Source: Psococerastis gibbosa
Lineage: Eukaryota; Arthropoda; Insecta; Psocodea; Psocidae
Assembly (NCBI GenBank): GCA_963971405.1
Contig: OZ020485.1
Location: forward strand, 10,602,001 to 10,666,000
Reading direction: 5' to 3'
Length of the DNA stretch: 64,000 nt
Each line of letters begins with the position of its first letter. Position 1 is the stretch's first letter. Of the stretch, positions 46,728 through 57,459 are shown piece by piece. The translations under genes were made by a program, and so were the position numbers. Under the pieces are notes generated by a model. The model searched no databases. It saw only the letters and a list, made by a program, of their open reading frames with translations, and was not told the DNA's origin.

Positions 46728-47057
46728 ATAAAAATGTCTTAAATGTGTGTAGTGTGTACCTACATGTGCCTCCGCTGTACAGTAAATAAGTTTATACAGA
46801 TTTTTTTCGCTGTGTTTACCGTACGCATGATTCTGACATACATAAATTTACAAATTCAATTTCAACTTCTGTACAGTACCGTAATATATCAAATTACGAC
46901 CGCATGAAATTTCTGTAACCTACGCATCGATACATGATTCATAAATTATGCTAGTTAAAAAAAAATAGGAGGGGTAATTAATATTTTGTAAAAAAAAGTA
47001 AAAGAACAAAATTAGATAGTATGTACAAATGTACTTCTACATGCTATGAATGTAGTT

Positions 47058-47133
47058 AGGCGCTTATTCCACCTACGTCAATAGTCAATAGTAAATGTGG
47101 TATTGACTATTGACGTAGGTGGAATAAGCGCCT
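47058..47133. repeat. Perfect 33-bp inverted repeat with 10-nt loop
   Basis: 47058-47090 (AGGCGCTTATTCCACCTACG... ending GTCAATA) is the exact reverse complement of 47101-47133, with the spacer GTAAATGTGG. It could be a very short MITE, a recent palindrome or a miRNA-like hairpin. Confidence 0.85.
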
Positions 47134-48320
47134 TAAAAAATTATACAAGTTTATGAGTGGTTTTTCATTGAAAAGGGGGGGGGGGATGCCGGGTGTGTAT
47201 CGTGGTGTTGTCGTAAAGACGCACGATAAACTTTTGTATTATTGCAATACTGTGACAATTTCCATAAGTTACTGTGACAATATCAATAGGTCGTATCCCA
47301 ACATTTCGGGAATTTGGGGATTCAAAGGAATAAATTTATTAGTGGAGAGTAGACCTTTAGGACTAGGCGATGATAACGTTGCACAATTTTACTACTAAGT
47401 TAAAAAAATACGGTTCTGGTTCTGTGGCATTATACTTTGAGATAGAATTAAATACATTTGTTTTGATTTAGATTTGATTATCTACTAGTGTGCGTGTGTG
47501 TGTTGTAGGAAATTAGTAGTGCAATGCACTAATAAGTTTTCCACTGCTAATTCAATCAGCTAAGTAAGTTAGGCAAATAAATAAATATACATTTCTGTTA
47601 AATTATACAACCAAGTACAAGTAGGTTAATAAACAAGTAATCGACAAGAAATTTTTAAGTAAAATTGTCAAAATCAGGTAGTTCTGTCATTGTGCTAGTT
47701 GTTGTTGAAACTCAGATTACAATCTCCAACCGGGAGATTCAGATTTCAGATCATTGCTCAGATAGTGACTCAGCGACAGTGTAGGCAAGGTGACAACGTA
47801 GACAAAGATAAAAAAATTAAACGCGGTTAAGTGAAATAGACAGTTTGATAGCGTAATGCATCAATGCATGTTGTTCTCCGTTTAATTATCGGATTTCTTT
47901 AAGTTTGGATCACTTGCTATGTTTGCTGCACAGAATATTTAAGATGCCTCTTTTCTTGTATGGGCTGACTATCCTAGCATTGTCCATTCTAATAGCCATA
48001 GGCATGCATGCAAAAGGCACCGCACATTCGAATTCAGTCTGAAGAGCGAAGCACTGGGGCTGAAAAGCTGCAATTGGCTAGTGACTCTTCAACGAACTGT
48101 TTCACATAATACAATAGAGTACCTTTCCAAACAGTATTCTGTTGAGTAGACCAATGTAGCCTACGTCTCGTATGTAGCCTGAGAACTGGGAAGAATCAAA
48201 TATTCTGTTACATTCAGACATCTACCATGCATTCAGAGGCATTGCATGAATATCATCTTACTCACCTGTCACTTCTTGCACTATTAATTGAAATTAAAAT
48301 AGCGTCAAATTAAGCTCCAA
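47134..48320. other. Intergenic sequence, no feature recognised
   Basis: Contains a G9 tract near 47175, but no gene or recognisable element. Confidence 0.5.
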
Positions 48321-48489
48321 CAGCCTGATCGAAGCGATTATAATACCGGTATTTATTTAGTCCCCTGGTAATAAAAATGTAAACAAGACAATTTTATAAT
48401 GGAAAGTGCTATTCAAAATTTGTTTGTTTACAGTTATAATCCTAGGGTATTTATTTAACCCCGGTATTATAATCGCCTCGTTCAGGCTG
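48321..48489. repeat. Palindromic MITE, family P, copy 2
   Basis: Arms CAGCCTGATCGAAGCGATTA... and the inverted ...TAATCGCCTCGTTCAGGCTG, with the same AATTTTATAATGGAAAG centre as 38443-38605. The arms of this copy are more diverged. Confidence 0.82.
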
Positions 48490-48922
48490 CAGGAGCATAA
48501 TATAAGTTCTTTGGGAACACCCTTCACTTATTTTTACATAGTTTGCTGTTTGTTATTGTTCACCAATCAAAATGGCGGACTACTTAATAATGCAACGACA
48601 AACGTGGCAATAGAAAAATATGTAAACAAAAGTCAGCTGTTTCTCTTTCTAGTATTTTAGCTTTATCTCGTTTATAATATAATTTTTAAATAAAAATGAT
48701 TTATTGCTGCAATTTTTGGAGATTCCGAAAATGGAAGTATACCCGTCTACAAATATCCAACAGACGGGTAAGTAGAAACTTATTACATTAGAAAATCTTC
48801 GACTGGCCGTGGCCAAGTCAAGAACGTAGGATGATGGCTGATAGGGTTAGTTTATTATCTGTTGTGATGGGCCAACAGAAATGCTCGTTCCTGCTAGTTA
48901 TTACTGACGGAAGAATGGAACT

Positions 48923-49150
48923 GAGAGAAGAATGGAGAACAAGCAGCTGCAATGGTTCGGCCACGTCCAAAGGATGGACGAGAACAGGACCACCCGGAGG
49001 TTGGCGGAAGCAAGGCCAGAAGGAAGAAGACCCATTGGCAGACTGAGGGCAACCCTCGCGGAAGGATTGATCAACTCGCCGGAGCAAGCAGGAAAACAAT
49101 GGCCGAGCGCAAGGCGTTAGCGTCCGGCCGGGATTAAGGGGGAAGGAGAA
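48923..49150 (+). mobile_element. 5'-truncated non-LTR insertion with 14-bp duplication
   Basis: Encodes LQWFGHVQRMDENRTTRRLA, then EARPEGRRPIGRLRATL, and ends CCGGGATTAAGGGGGAAGG-AGAA. The direct repeats GGAAGAATGGAACT lie at 48909-48922 and 49151-49164. Same family as 33419-33538. Confidence 0.9.
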
Positions 49151-49164
49151 GGAAGAATGGAACT

Positions 49165-50654
49165 CTTTTGTGGGAGAAAATGCTTGCGGCCAACCAATCG
49201 CATCCATCAAAGCATTGTGATTTTTAGTTGTCTGTTTCTCTTTGATGTTCTATAGGAAGGAGGTCAAAAAAAATCTTAATTGGATTGAAAAAAATTTCAT
49301 ATTATTTCATTTCATGGAATTTAGCTGAAGTTATTGATACCATGACAAAAAAAAAATACTCACTAGCTTTCCGCGTCACTGACTGATCTATTTTTGGAGC
49401 AGTCTTTGACTTATTCTAAACCGGTTATAGTCCGGGTCTCGTTCGCCCTCGAAGCGTAGTGACTCAACAACCGTCTCTCGAACTTGCCAACACTATCAGA
49501 TTCACTGTGTACAATGCCTATGGCTCAAGCATGTAGCCATACTGACGCAATACATTAATCGCAAGTGTATTGGACGATAGTGTAGCCCAGCTGAGGAGAT
49601 TAAATGTTTTAATGCATATGTATAATTTAAATTCGGTTACATTAAATAAAAGATTTATATCTTGCATCGGCATGCTTTTACATTTATGACGATGCTTATT
49701 ACTCGCAACGATTTAAGCCCGGTGGTTAGTTATATAATGGCCGATGTATATTTGTCTTTAAATAAACATATAGACATTGATAGCTGTAAGCCGGACGTGT
49801 GGGCAGAATACGATTCAATATGTAATGATATGAATTAATACATGTTAAAAAAAGCTTAATCACGTTTTTGAGGTCCTCAAACCATGGAATTATATTAAAA
49901 TCCCGAAATCTAAAATTTCTACCATCATTTACATAGTATCTAAATTGTAGTGGGTACTAACGGTACTGGTTTTGCTTAGCCAATAAGTTTATAGTAAAAA
50001 AACGAGTGTCACGGTAAGCTGCACCCGTCGAATTTTTTGGGCGCAGTGAAGAATGGTTAGTCATGGGTCAACCAATCTGAGCGTCTCGAGTGATAGAGCT
50101 TCTGGCTTTCTTTGCCTTCCATACCAACATGTCGGGACTTTCTTTGATTGTGTCTCAATTTCTCTGTCATTGCCTTGCTATTGTCTTCCGATGTATCCAA
50201 CCGGCCAATCAATACATTAATGGCGTATCATTAATGGAAGTGACTTAGCATTAATTTTAAGAAAGGAGGCTATCGTAAATGGGTGGATCCGCCTAGTATT
50301 TATGCGTGGCGCAGGTGTAGAATGCAAAGTTCTATGAGGTCATTTACCCTTTATTATTGAGAGGGGTACTTGTAGCCTATATTCAGCAAAAATTTCCACA
50401 AATTAAATTTCACTGGTATCACCATCAGGTACAATATTTAATTTATTTCTGGGCTGTTGCGTCAATGTGGTCTAAGGCACATATAAATAAGGAGCAATTT
50501 GTCAACGTAATTTATCAGGTTCAAGTTCAAACCATTGATTTGTATCCTAGCTCTCTCTTACTATCGCCTCAACCTGACATAATATTTTTTATTTCGCCCA
50601 TTGCAAAAGTCAAATAATGAATTAATAATAAATCAATAATGACTTATTGTTCCA
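49165..50654. other. Intergenic sequence, no feature recognised
   Basis: AT-rich. A possible trace of the 0.9-kb repeat (CCCGAAATCTAAAATTTCTACC) lies near 49905. No gene was seen. Confidence 0.5.
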
Positions 50655-50725
50655 TTACTATGCCAATTGCCAGCCTAGTGGAGTTAGGCTGTTTAAGAGA
50701 AATGCCCTCTCTTACACATAATTTG
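50655..50725 (-). repeat. tRNA-derived SINE, family 1, tail fragment
   Basis: Only the 3' part is present: TGTAAGAGAGGGCATTTCTC, then AGCCTAACTCCACTAGGCTG and AGTAATGGAACAA on the - strand. Confidence 0.55.
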
Positions 50726-50818
50726 TATTTTTTATAAAAAGGTTAAATCGCATACAGACAATTTAATGAATGTATCCGATTAACCTCTTCAATCGCCTCA
50801 CTAATACCTAATATCACC

Positions 50819-50990
50819 CAAGGACGGATACAGGGGGGGGGGGTAGGGGGTAGCTGCCCTCCCAAAATTTGGTAAATCTATTGTAAATTAAGTTATTACG
50901 CTCTAATTTAGTCGTTCCTACATAAGTTTTTCCTATTTTGACCCTCAGCTACCCCCCCCCCTCCCAAAGAATGGGCTGGATCCGTCCCTG
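50819..50990. mobile_element. 172-bp hAT MITE with 8-bp target duplication
   Basis: CAAGGACGGATACAGG..., a G-rich tract, then a C-rich tract and ...CTGGATCCGTCCCTG, flanked by ATATCACC at 50811-50818 and 50991-50998. Terminal inverted repeats plus an 8-bp duplication indicate hAT. Same family as 39812-39865. Confidence 0.9.
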
Positions 50991-51303
50991 ATATCACCTA
51001 ATAGGTACTTGTGTCGAATTACGACACATCTCCAACTGTAGGGTGTGTAGATAATCGCAAAAGTACAAGCACGCTACCACTGAAGTTGAAACATAGTGGT
51101 CGGGGGTTGATTCACGAGAGTCCCATAAGTCAATCCGTGCTTAAGGATAAGGAAAATCGAGGCAGCGGAAATTTAACCCTAGAACAGTTTTTTTTTTTTA
51201 AGGCGCCCGACTCTTTCGAGTATTTACGCCGGTCGGTGTGTTCTAGAACAGTTATTAACCATGGAACTTCAGCCGAAATTAGAGGATATAGAAAAAATTG
51301 ACT

Positions 51304-51372
51304 TGGCAGGATTCGAACCTGCGATCTACACCTAACCAGGACAGCGTTTTAACCGCTGGACCACAAGCCTCG
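51304..51372 (-). repeat. tRNA-like SINE head, family 2, copy 2
   Basis: TTGTGGTCCAGCGGTTAAAA (box A) and GCAGGTTCGAATCCTGCC (box B) in tRNA-like spacing, then TTTTTTCTATATCCTC. A normal anticodon arm is not evident. Confidence 0.7.
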
Positions 51373-51595
51373 ACGAGAACTGTTGATATGTATCCTCTAT
51401 TGACATGATTCGTATTGCTAAACAGGTTTGCACAGCTAGACAACTATCTAACCGAACAGGTCTGTGAGCTTAATTAATTACATAAAGGCAATTCATTGCA
51501 TGTTAAATGATAAATAAATTGACTAAAAAATAACTAGCAAGTTTAATCCATAAGCCACCAACGAACACTGGCCCACCAGTGCCACACCCGTGACT

Positions 51596-51630
<35 letters not shown>

Positions 51631-51857
51631 ACTAACTGGTGGGCCAGTGTTTGTTGGTGGCTTATGGATTAAACTTGCTAGATATTTTTTAGTCAATTTA
51701 TTTATCATTTAACATTGCTGTATTATATGGTATATATAACATTAAATTAACGTTGGTTGACCTGTTCGGTTCGATAGTTGAGTAGCTTTGCTAATCTGTC
51801 TAGCAATACGAATCATGTCAATAAGAGCATATAAATGAGAAGTTATAGATCAAATGT

Positions 51858-51935
51858 TCATGTCGTGGCTTGTGGTACAGCGGTTAAAACGACGCCCCGG
51901 TTAGGCGTAGACCGTGCGTTCTTATCCCGCCAAGT
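51858..51935 (+). repeat. tRNA-like SINE head, family 2, copy 3
   Basis: TTGTGGTACAGCGGTTAAAA and a decayed box B (GTGCGTTCTTATCCCGCC), followed by TTCTATATCCTCTAATTTCG. Confidence 0.68.
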
Positions 51936-52368
51936 TCAGTTTTTTTCTATATCCTCTAATTTCGGCTATATAACTCTTCAAACAAAGTTAATATAATGCC
52001 AGTGTTATATATAACATATAATACTGCAATATAATGGAACTTTAGTGCACATAATTATCTATTACTGTACTTATACTAATTTATAAATAGGAAAGCATAT
52101 ACGAGTTCACTAGTACCGATTCTATTTACAAAGGCTTTCAGAGGCGCAATGAGATAGTGAAGAAGCCTTCAGAACGAACACGGCCCATCAGCCTGGATTT
52201 CACTTCGTCGTCATCATTATACTTTCGCTTTGTTCATAAAACAACTCAGATTACCTCGACGGTAATAAAGGGAAGTGTAAGCCGTCCCAGTTCATTTTCC
52301 TTTCTCAGACAATATTTGCCCTTGGATAATTCTAATAACCTTTTAAAGTAATTACTGTGGACATTATC

Positions 52369-52372
52369 AGAC
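52369..52372 (+). repeat. 4-bp target-site duplication of the gypsy element
   Basis: AGAC immediately before the 5' LTR. AGAC also follows the 3' LTR at 57456-57459. Confidence 0.8.
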
Positions 52373-52759
52373 TGTGGGGACCACTTAGTCCCACATGTGT
52401 AATAACCAGTCTGCTTCCAGCTTCACCTTTTTCCCGTTAGATGGCGCTGTTCACATTCAGATAATTCAATATTCCTCAATCTTCCTTTTACGTATTTATT
52501 TCTCTTATTCAATAATATCTTTAATCTACCCTCTGTGTCTCATCAGCTCCTTTAGCTGTGGACACAGAGTTGGTTTTTCTATATGGAAGCAGGCTGGATC
52601 AAATTCAATATTAATTGTAAGCATGTATCGTTCTCGTCTCACAGCTCATATTGTAACCACTGTGTGTTAAATTACTCTAACTTGAGTCGAAGCACTGCAA
52701 TACAAACCAATTCAAGTCTACACTGCCTATTCAATTGCATCGTCCTTCAACAAGCTACA
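52373..52759 (+). repeat. 5' LTR
   Basis: 387 bp, TG...CA ends, same length as 57069-57455 and no difference found by eye. Confidence 0.95.
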
Positions 52760-53012
52760 TTGGTGACCCTCGACAACGGAACAAGCAGCCTTCCAGATTC
52801 CAGTTCCAGCCAGTTCCAGCCAGTTCCAGCCAGTTCCAGCTTCCAGCTTCCAGCCAGTTCCAGTTCCAGCCAGATCCAGTTCCAGCTTCCAGCCAGTTCC
52901 AGCCCGTTCCAGTTCCAGTTCCAGCCTCCAGAACGTCTCATCCGGCCATAGGCGGTGGAAACCACCCCGGAGCAGCTACATTCACCGCAGCAGCACAGCC
53001 ACAACCTGCAAG
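52760..53012 (+). repeat. Gypsy leader with primer-binding region and short tandem repeats
   Basis: TTGGTGACCCTCGACAACGG directly follows the LTR and is the likely primer-binding region (tRNA not identified). From 52797 to about 52925 CCAGTTCCAG/CTTCCAG units repeat many times. Confidence 0.65.
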
Positions 53013-53903
53013 ATGCCGCAGACCACAGCCACAACCGCTACAGCTACAACCGCTACAGCTACGACCGCTACAGCTACAACCGCTACAGCTACAACTGCTA
53101 CAGCCACAACACCGACACCCACGGCTACAACCAAGATGACAGGCCCTGCTAGTACGATGGCAGTCTCGGTCAAGCTTCCACCCTTCTGGACACAGTCGGC
53201 CAACCTGTCACCGGCACTGTGGTTCACTCAAGCGGAGGCTCAGTTCGCACTTGCTGGGGTCACAATGGAAACGACGAAATATTACCACGTCCTTTCAGCG
53301 CTCGACCAAAGTACCCTCAGCGAGATCTCAGATTTGTTAGCTGCCCCAGTACCAGTAAACCCATACACTGAGCTAAAAACGCAGTTAATCCAACGAATGA
53401 GTCTTCCAGCAAGCAGTCGCATTCAGCTACTAATGTCGGAAGACATAGGGGACAAAACTCCCAGCTCTTTTCTCCGGAGACTGCGGGCCCTCGCAGAGAA
53501 AGCCATATCAGACTCGGTTTTACGCACCATTTGGACGTCTCGCCTCCCGCACGCTATACAATTGGCAATCATCGGTCATGATCACCTGTCACTAGGTGAC
53601 GTCGCGAACCTCGCCGACAAGATGGCCACCATCAATTCAGCAACACGTGACCGGATTCTTGAGTGCACAATGGCCCCTGTGGACCTATTGAAGACGTTAA
53701 CAGAGAACGTCGCGGCTCTACAGGCACAGTTCGCCGACAGATACGGACAACGTGCCACACAGCCACGGTTCCAGCGCCAGTTCCGTTCACCAGCGCCTAA
53801 ACAAGACCCAACTTGGTGTTTTTACCACCAAACCTATGGGAGGAAGGCCAGAAAGTGCCAGCAGCCATGCAGATTTCCGAAAAACGACGATCGCAGCCAG
53901 TAA
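53013..53903 (+). CDS. gag: Gypsy Gag protein
   Basis: An open frame of 296 codons. The first 40 residues come from a 15-bp minisatellite (TATATT repeats), so the true start may be the ATG at 53136 or 53157. After that it has a typical gypsy Gag: [50 protein letters not shown], and near the end a nucleocapsid-like knuckle [19 protein letters not shown]. It packages the element RNA. The pol frame overlaps its end in -1. Confidence 0.88.
   Translation: MPQTTATTATATTATATTATATTATATTATATTPTPTATTKMTGPASTMAVSVKLPPFWTQSANLSPALWFTQAEAQFALAGVTMETTKYYHVLSALDQSTLSEISDLLAAPVPVNPYTELKTQLIQRMSLPASSRIQLLMSEDIGDKTPSSFLRRLRALAEKAISDSVLRTIWTSRLPHAIQLAIIGHDHLSLGDVANLADKMATINSATRDRILECTMAPVDLLKTLTENVAALQAQFADRYGQRATQPRFQRQFRSPAPKQDPTWCFYHQTYGRKARKCQQPCRFPKNDDRSQ
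53035..53115 (+). repeat. 15-bp minisatellite in gag 5' end
   Basis: About five tandem copies of ACCGCTACAGCTACA with few changes, coding for T-A-T-A-T-T type repeats. Confidence 0.85.
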
Positions 53904-56470
53904 AGGCAGGGCCTGCCTGCGCCACTACACACCTGCTTAAAACCTCACATCGCCTTCTTATCACGGACCCTTGCACCAAGATACGTTATCTCATTGACAC
54001 AGGGTCCGACATCTGCGTTTTTCCACGTGCCCGTCTCAACCTACCGCTCCGTCGTACTCAACTCGAGCTGACTGCCGCCAATGGCACAATCATCAATACG
54101 TACGGAACAACAGCTCAACAACTGGACCTGGGATTACGACGCAGTTTCCGTTGGAATTTCATCATTGCCGATGTCACGCAACCCATCATCGGTGCAGACT
54201 TTCTCGCAGCCTCTAATTTGCTGGTGGATCTCCAGAACTCAAAGCTGATCGACGGGACAACGCATCGCAAGGCGAACCTGTGTCAAAGCCCCTCCAAGCA
54301 ACCTAGCGTTTCTACCTTAACAATACCGCACAGTACCCCGGCCAGTCTAAAAGTAATAATTGAGGAGTTTAGCGACCTCACGCGGCCGAGACAACCCACA
54401 GACCAGGTCAAACACTCCACGGTCCACTACATTAGAACGACAGACGGACCTCCCGTCTCCGCTCGCCCACGCCGGTTGGCCCCGGACAAGTTTATTATCG
54501 CCAAAAAGGAGTTCAACGACATGATCCAGACCGGCGTATGTCGTCCGTCCGACAGCCCATGGGCCTCACCATTACACCTAGTACCTAAAAGCGACCATTC
54601 ATGGCGCCCATGCGGGGACTACAGACGGCTCAATGCTCGAACAATTCCTGACGCGTACCCAGTCCGCCACATCGCAGATTTCAGTGCAGAATTGCGAGGA
54701 AAAACCGTATTCAGCAAAATAGACCTGGTCAAAGCATTCACCCAGATACCAGTTTCCAATGGTGACATTCCAAAGACAGCAATAAATACTCCGTTCGGCC
54801 TTTTCGAATTCCCATTCATGACATTCGGTCTTCGCAATGCTGCTCAAACCTTCCAACGCTTCATGGATAACATCCTACGCGACCTCCCGTGGGCATATTC
54901 ATACATCGACGACGTACTGGTTGCATCAAGTGATAAGCAGGAGCACGAATCACACCTACGTCAACTCTTCCAACGATTCCGAGAATATGGCCTAGTCATT
55001 AATCCTAGCAAGTGTACCCTCGGCGTTGGGTCAATCAGCTTTCTTGGTTACCTCGTGTCAGCAGAAGGCACACAAGCCCTACCAGACAGGGTAAAGGCAC
55101 TCACTGAATACCCTCTTCCAAAGACATTCAAAGATCTACGCCGTTTCCTTGGCATGATTAACTACTACCGCCGGTTCCTACCAAATGCAGCCAACGAACA
55201 AGCACCACTCAACACGTTGTTATCTGGAGACAAGGTAAAAGGGAACGCTACGATACCATGGACAACAAAGCTTACCGAAGCTTTCAGCTCATGCAAACAC
55301 AGTCTGGCACGCATCACCCTACTCGCGCATCCAGATCATACGGCTCCGATTGCACTAGTCACAGATGCATCAGACACCAGTATCGGAGCTACAGTCCAAC
55401 AACGGATCAACGATCATTGGCAGCCATTAGCATTCTTCTCGCAGAAACTTAAAGAAAACCAACGAACATGGTCCGCCTACGATCGCGAATTGCATGCGGT
55501 ACACGACGCCATTCGCCATTTCCGTTACCTGCTAGAAGCGCGCGCTTTTGTCGTGTATACCGATCACAAACCGTTGACGCACGCTTTTCAGAATCCAAAA
55601 ACAAGTTGCTCACCTCGCCAAATGCGGCAAATGGAATTCGTCTCTCAATTCACCACGGACATCCAATACATCGCTGGGCAGGACAACATGGCCGCTGATG
55701 CATTCTCAAGAATCGAAGCAATCTCTACTCCCGTATCTCCTGAGCAACTTTCTTCTGCTCAGAAAGACGACAGAGAACTCAAAGAGCTTCGGTCCAGTAG
55801 AAAGACGTCCCTCATCCTCGTTGATGTTCCCATTCCGGGCTCTGATTCAGTCCTTACGTGCGATTCTAGTCAAGACATACAACGCCCATTTGTGCCCAAA
55901 CCATTACGTCGACAACTTTTCGAGCACCTACACAGCCTACATCACCCAGGAATAGCAGCGTCTGCTAACCTGGTTGCCCAACGCTACATATGGCCTTCTA
56001 TCCGTAAGGATTGCCGCGCTTGGGCTCGTCTGTGTGTCAACTGTCAATTGTCCAAGATACATCGACACACCCTCACTGCGATTGGAACCTTTACTCAGCC
56101 TGACCGACGGTTTCAGCACATACACCTCGACATTGTAGGCCCATTACCACCGTCGGAAGGCTACACGTATTTGTTAACACTCGTTGACCGTTTCACGCGA
56201 TGGCCGGAAGCCGTTCCTATGGTGAACATCACCGCCGAAAACGTCGCCAGAACCCTCATTTCCTGCTGGATCAGCCGGTTTGGGTGCCCGGAGACAATTA
56301 CTACAGATCGCGGCCGACAGTTTGAGAGCCATTTGTTTGCTGACCTGGCCCGATTATGCGGATTTCACCATGCACGGACTACCAGTTACCACCCTGCATC
56401 CAACGGCATGGTAGAGCGTATGCACCGCTCACTCAAAGCCTCCATTATGTGTCATGCCAATGACAAATAG
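53813..56470 (+). CDS. pol: Gypsy Pol polyprotein, main part (protease, RT, RNase H, integrase)
   Basis: 885 codons in the -1 frame relative to gag (overlap 53813-53903). A G-AAA-AAC stretch at 53879-53885 in gag phase is a possible slip site. Domains: aspartic protease [12 protein letters not shown] (about 53990); reverse transcriptase with [14 protein letters not shown] and catalytic YIDDVLVAS (about 54903); RNase [16 protein letters not shown] (about 55360) and [11 protein letters not shown]; integrase zinc finger H-H-C-C ([10 protein letters not shown]...CVNCQLSK, about 55937-56050) and catalytic D, D, E at [17 protein letters not shown] and [10 protein letters not shown]. The frame stops at 56470 just after the last catalytic glutamate, earlier than in relatives. 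Confidence 0.93.
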   Translation: MVFLPPNLWEEGQKVPAAMQISEKRRSQPVKAGPACATTHLLKTSHRLLITDPCTKIRYLIDTGSDICVFPRARLNLPLRRTQLELTAANGTIINTYGTTAQQLDLGLRRSFRWNFIIADVTQPIIGADFLAASNLLVDLQNSKLIDGTTHRKANLCQSPSKQPSVSTLTIPHSTPASLKVIIEEFSDLTRPRQPTDQVKHSTVHYIRTTDGPPVSARPRRLAPDKFIIAKKEFNDMIQTGVCRPSDSPWASPLHLVPKSDHSWRPCGDYRRLNARTIPDAYPVRHIADFSAELRGKTVFSKIDLVKAFTQIPVSNGDIPKTAINTPFGLFEFPFMTFGLRNAAQTFQRFMDNILRDLPWAYSYIDDVLVASSDKQEHESHLRQLFQRFREYGLVINPSKCTLGVGSISFLGYLVSAEGTQALPDRVKALTEYPLPKTFKDLRRFLGMINYYRRFLPNAANEQAPLNTLLSGDKVKGNATIPWTTKLTEAFSSCKHSLARITLLAHPDHTAPIALVTDASDTSIGATVQQRINDHWQPLAFFSQKLKENQRTWSAYDRELHAVHDAIRHFRYLLEARAFVVYTDHKPLTHAFQNPKTSCSPRQMRQMEFVSQFTTDIQYIAGQDNMAADAFSRIEAISTPVSPEQLSSAQKDDRELKELRSSRKTSLILVDVPIPGSDSVLTCDSSQDIQRPFVPKPLRRQLFEHLHSLHHPGIAASANLVAQRYIWPSIRKDCRAWARLCVNCQLSKIHRHTLTAIGTFTQPDRRFQHIHLDIVGPLPPSEGYTYLLTLVDRFTRWPEAVPMVNITAENVARTLISCWISRFGCPETITTDRGRQFESHLFADLARLCGFHHARTTSYHPASNGMVERMHRSLKASIMCHANDK

Positions 56471-57057
56471 TTTTACTGGGCATGCGCGCCACTCTTAAGA
56501 AAGATCTTCAAGCTTCTCCAGCAGATCTGGTCTATGGTGAACCATTAAGACTACCAGGACAGATGCTGACAACTCCTCCTTCAAATCAGAGTCCGGCGGA
56601 CACTCTCATCTCACTTCGAAGGAAATTCGACTCACTACGCCCCACTCGCGTCAAGAGACACGGGGCTCATCAAACATTCATCCCACAAGACCTTGCCAAG
56701 GCCACGCACGTTTTCGTGAGACAAGACCACGTCCGTGCTTCCCTCGAACGTCCTTATGCGGGACCATTCCCTGTGTTAAGTCGCACCGACAAAACAGTTA
56801 CGATTTCAAGCCGCGGTCGTGCGGTTACTGTGTCAATGGACAGGGTCAAGCCGGCCTACATTAATGCCAGTACAGACGAACCGTCTCACCAGTCTACGAT
56901 CAACCCCCCGCATCAGCATCCTGCTCAAGATAAACCTCAGGAGAAGGTCTCCTCACCACTTCCTGCCACTGACGTCGTGCCGACACCACCGACTCGCACC
57001 ACTCGCTCAGGTCGTCACATCCACGTTCCACGACATTTCTCCGACTTCCAGTCTTAG
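56466..57057 (+). pseudogene. pol: Gypsy Pol C-terminal part, separated by a frame break
   Basis: Continues the integrase C-terminus in another frame (MRATLKKDLQASPADLVYGE; FVRQDHVRASLERPYAGPFP; MDRVKPAY) and ends in SGRHIHVPRHFSDFQS. Compared with gypsy relatives, the break at about 56465-56471 looks like a small deletion (about 19 nt, inferred from the family), so the copy is probably unable to make full integrase. Confidence 0.85.
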
Positions 57058-57068
57058 GAGGGGGGTAA
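57056..57068 (+). other. Polypurine tract
   Basis: AGGAGGGGGGTAA directly before the 3' LTR, the usual plus-strand primer site. Confidence 0.8.
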
Positions 57069-57455
57069 TGTGGGGACCACTTAGTCCCACATGTGTAATA
57101 ACCAGTCTGCTTCCAGCTTCACCTTTTTCCCGTTAGATGGCGCTGTTCACATTCAGATAATTCAATATTCCTCAATCTTCCTTTTACGTATTTATTTCTC
57201 TTATTCAATAATATCTTTAATCTACCCTCTGTGTCTCATCAGCTCCTTTAGCTGTGGACACAGAGTTGGTTTTTCTATATGGAAGCAGGCTGGATCAAAT
57301 TCAATATTAATTGTAAGCATGTATCGTTCTCGTCTCACAGCTCATATTGTAACCACTGTGTGTTAAATTACTCTAACTTGAGTCGAAGCACTGCAATACA
57401 AACCAATTCAAGTCTACACTGCCTATTCAATTGCATCGTCCTTCAACAAGCTACA
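57069..57455 (+). repeat. 3' LTR
   Basis: 387 bp. It appears identical to the 5' LTR and is followed by AGAC (57456-57459). Confidence 0.95.
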
Positions 57456-57459
57456 AGAC

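Larger units (their letters stand above)
51271..51967. repeat. Large inverted duplication (about 310-bp arms) carrying SINE family 2
   Basis: The left arm 51271-51580 and the right arm 51635-51967 are inverted copies. The inner 85 bp is most alike (AAGTTTAATCCATAAGCCAC; ACTGGCCCACCAGT) and the outer parts are more diverged. Each arm holds a tRNA-like SINE head (51304-51372 on -, 51858-51935 on +) with TATATCCTCTAATTTCGGCT outside it. The 54-bp spacer contains 30 consecutive T (51597-51626). Confidence 0.88.
52373..57455 (+). mobile_element. Ty3/gypsy LTR retrotransposon, complete, with one internal break
   Basis: 5083 bp: a 387-bp 5' LTR, leader, gag, pol (protease, RT, RNase H, integrase), polypurine tract AGGAGGGGGGTAA (about 57056-57068) and a 387-bp 3' LTR. 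The LTRs start TGTGGGG, end GCTACA and look identical throughout. The 4-bp AGAC duplication flanks the element. RT before integrase places it in Ty3/gypsy. No envelope gene is present. Confidence 0.96.

Noticed and set aside
51304-51372. Functional tRNA gene on the - strand
   Set aside because: Boxes A and B are good, but the anticodon arm is not normal and the sequence belongs to a repeated unit also found at 40283 and 51858, so it is a SINE head.
52395-52670. 91-codon open frame repeated at 57091-57366
   Set aside because: Lies wholly inside the LTRs; appears twice only because the LTRs are identical.
52797-52925. CRISPR-like array
   Set aside because: The repeats are contiguous short tandem units without spacers, in the leader of a eukaryotic retrotransposon.
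52735-53139. Glutamine/serine/proline-rich open frames before gag
   Set aside because: Low-complexity products of the leader tandem repeats in other frames; no gag similarity.
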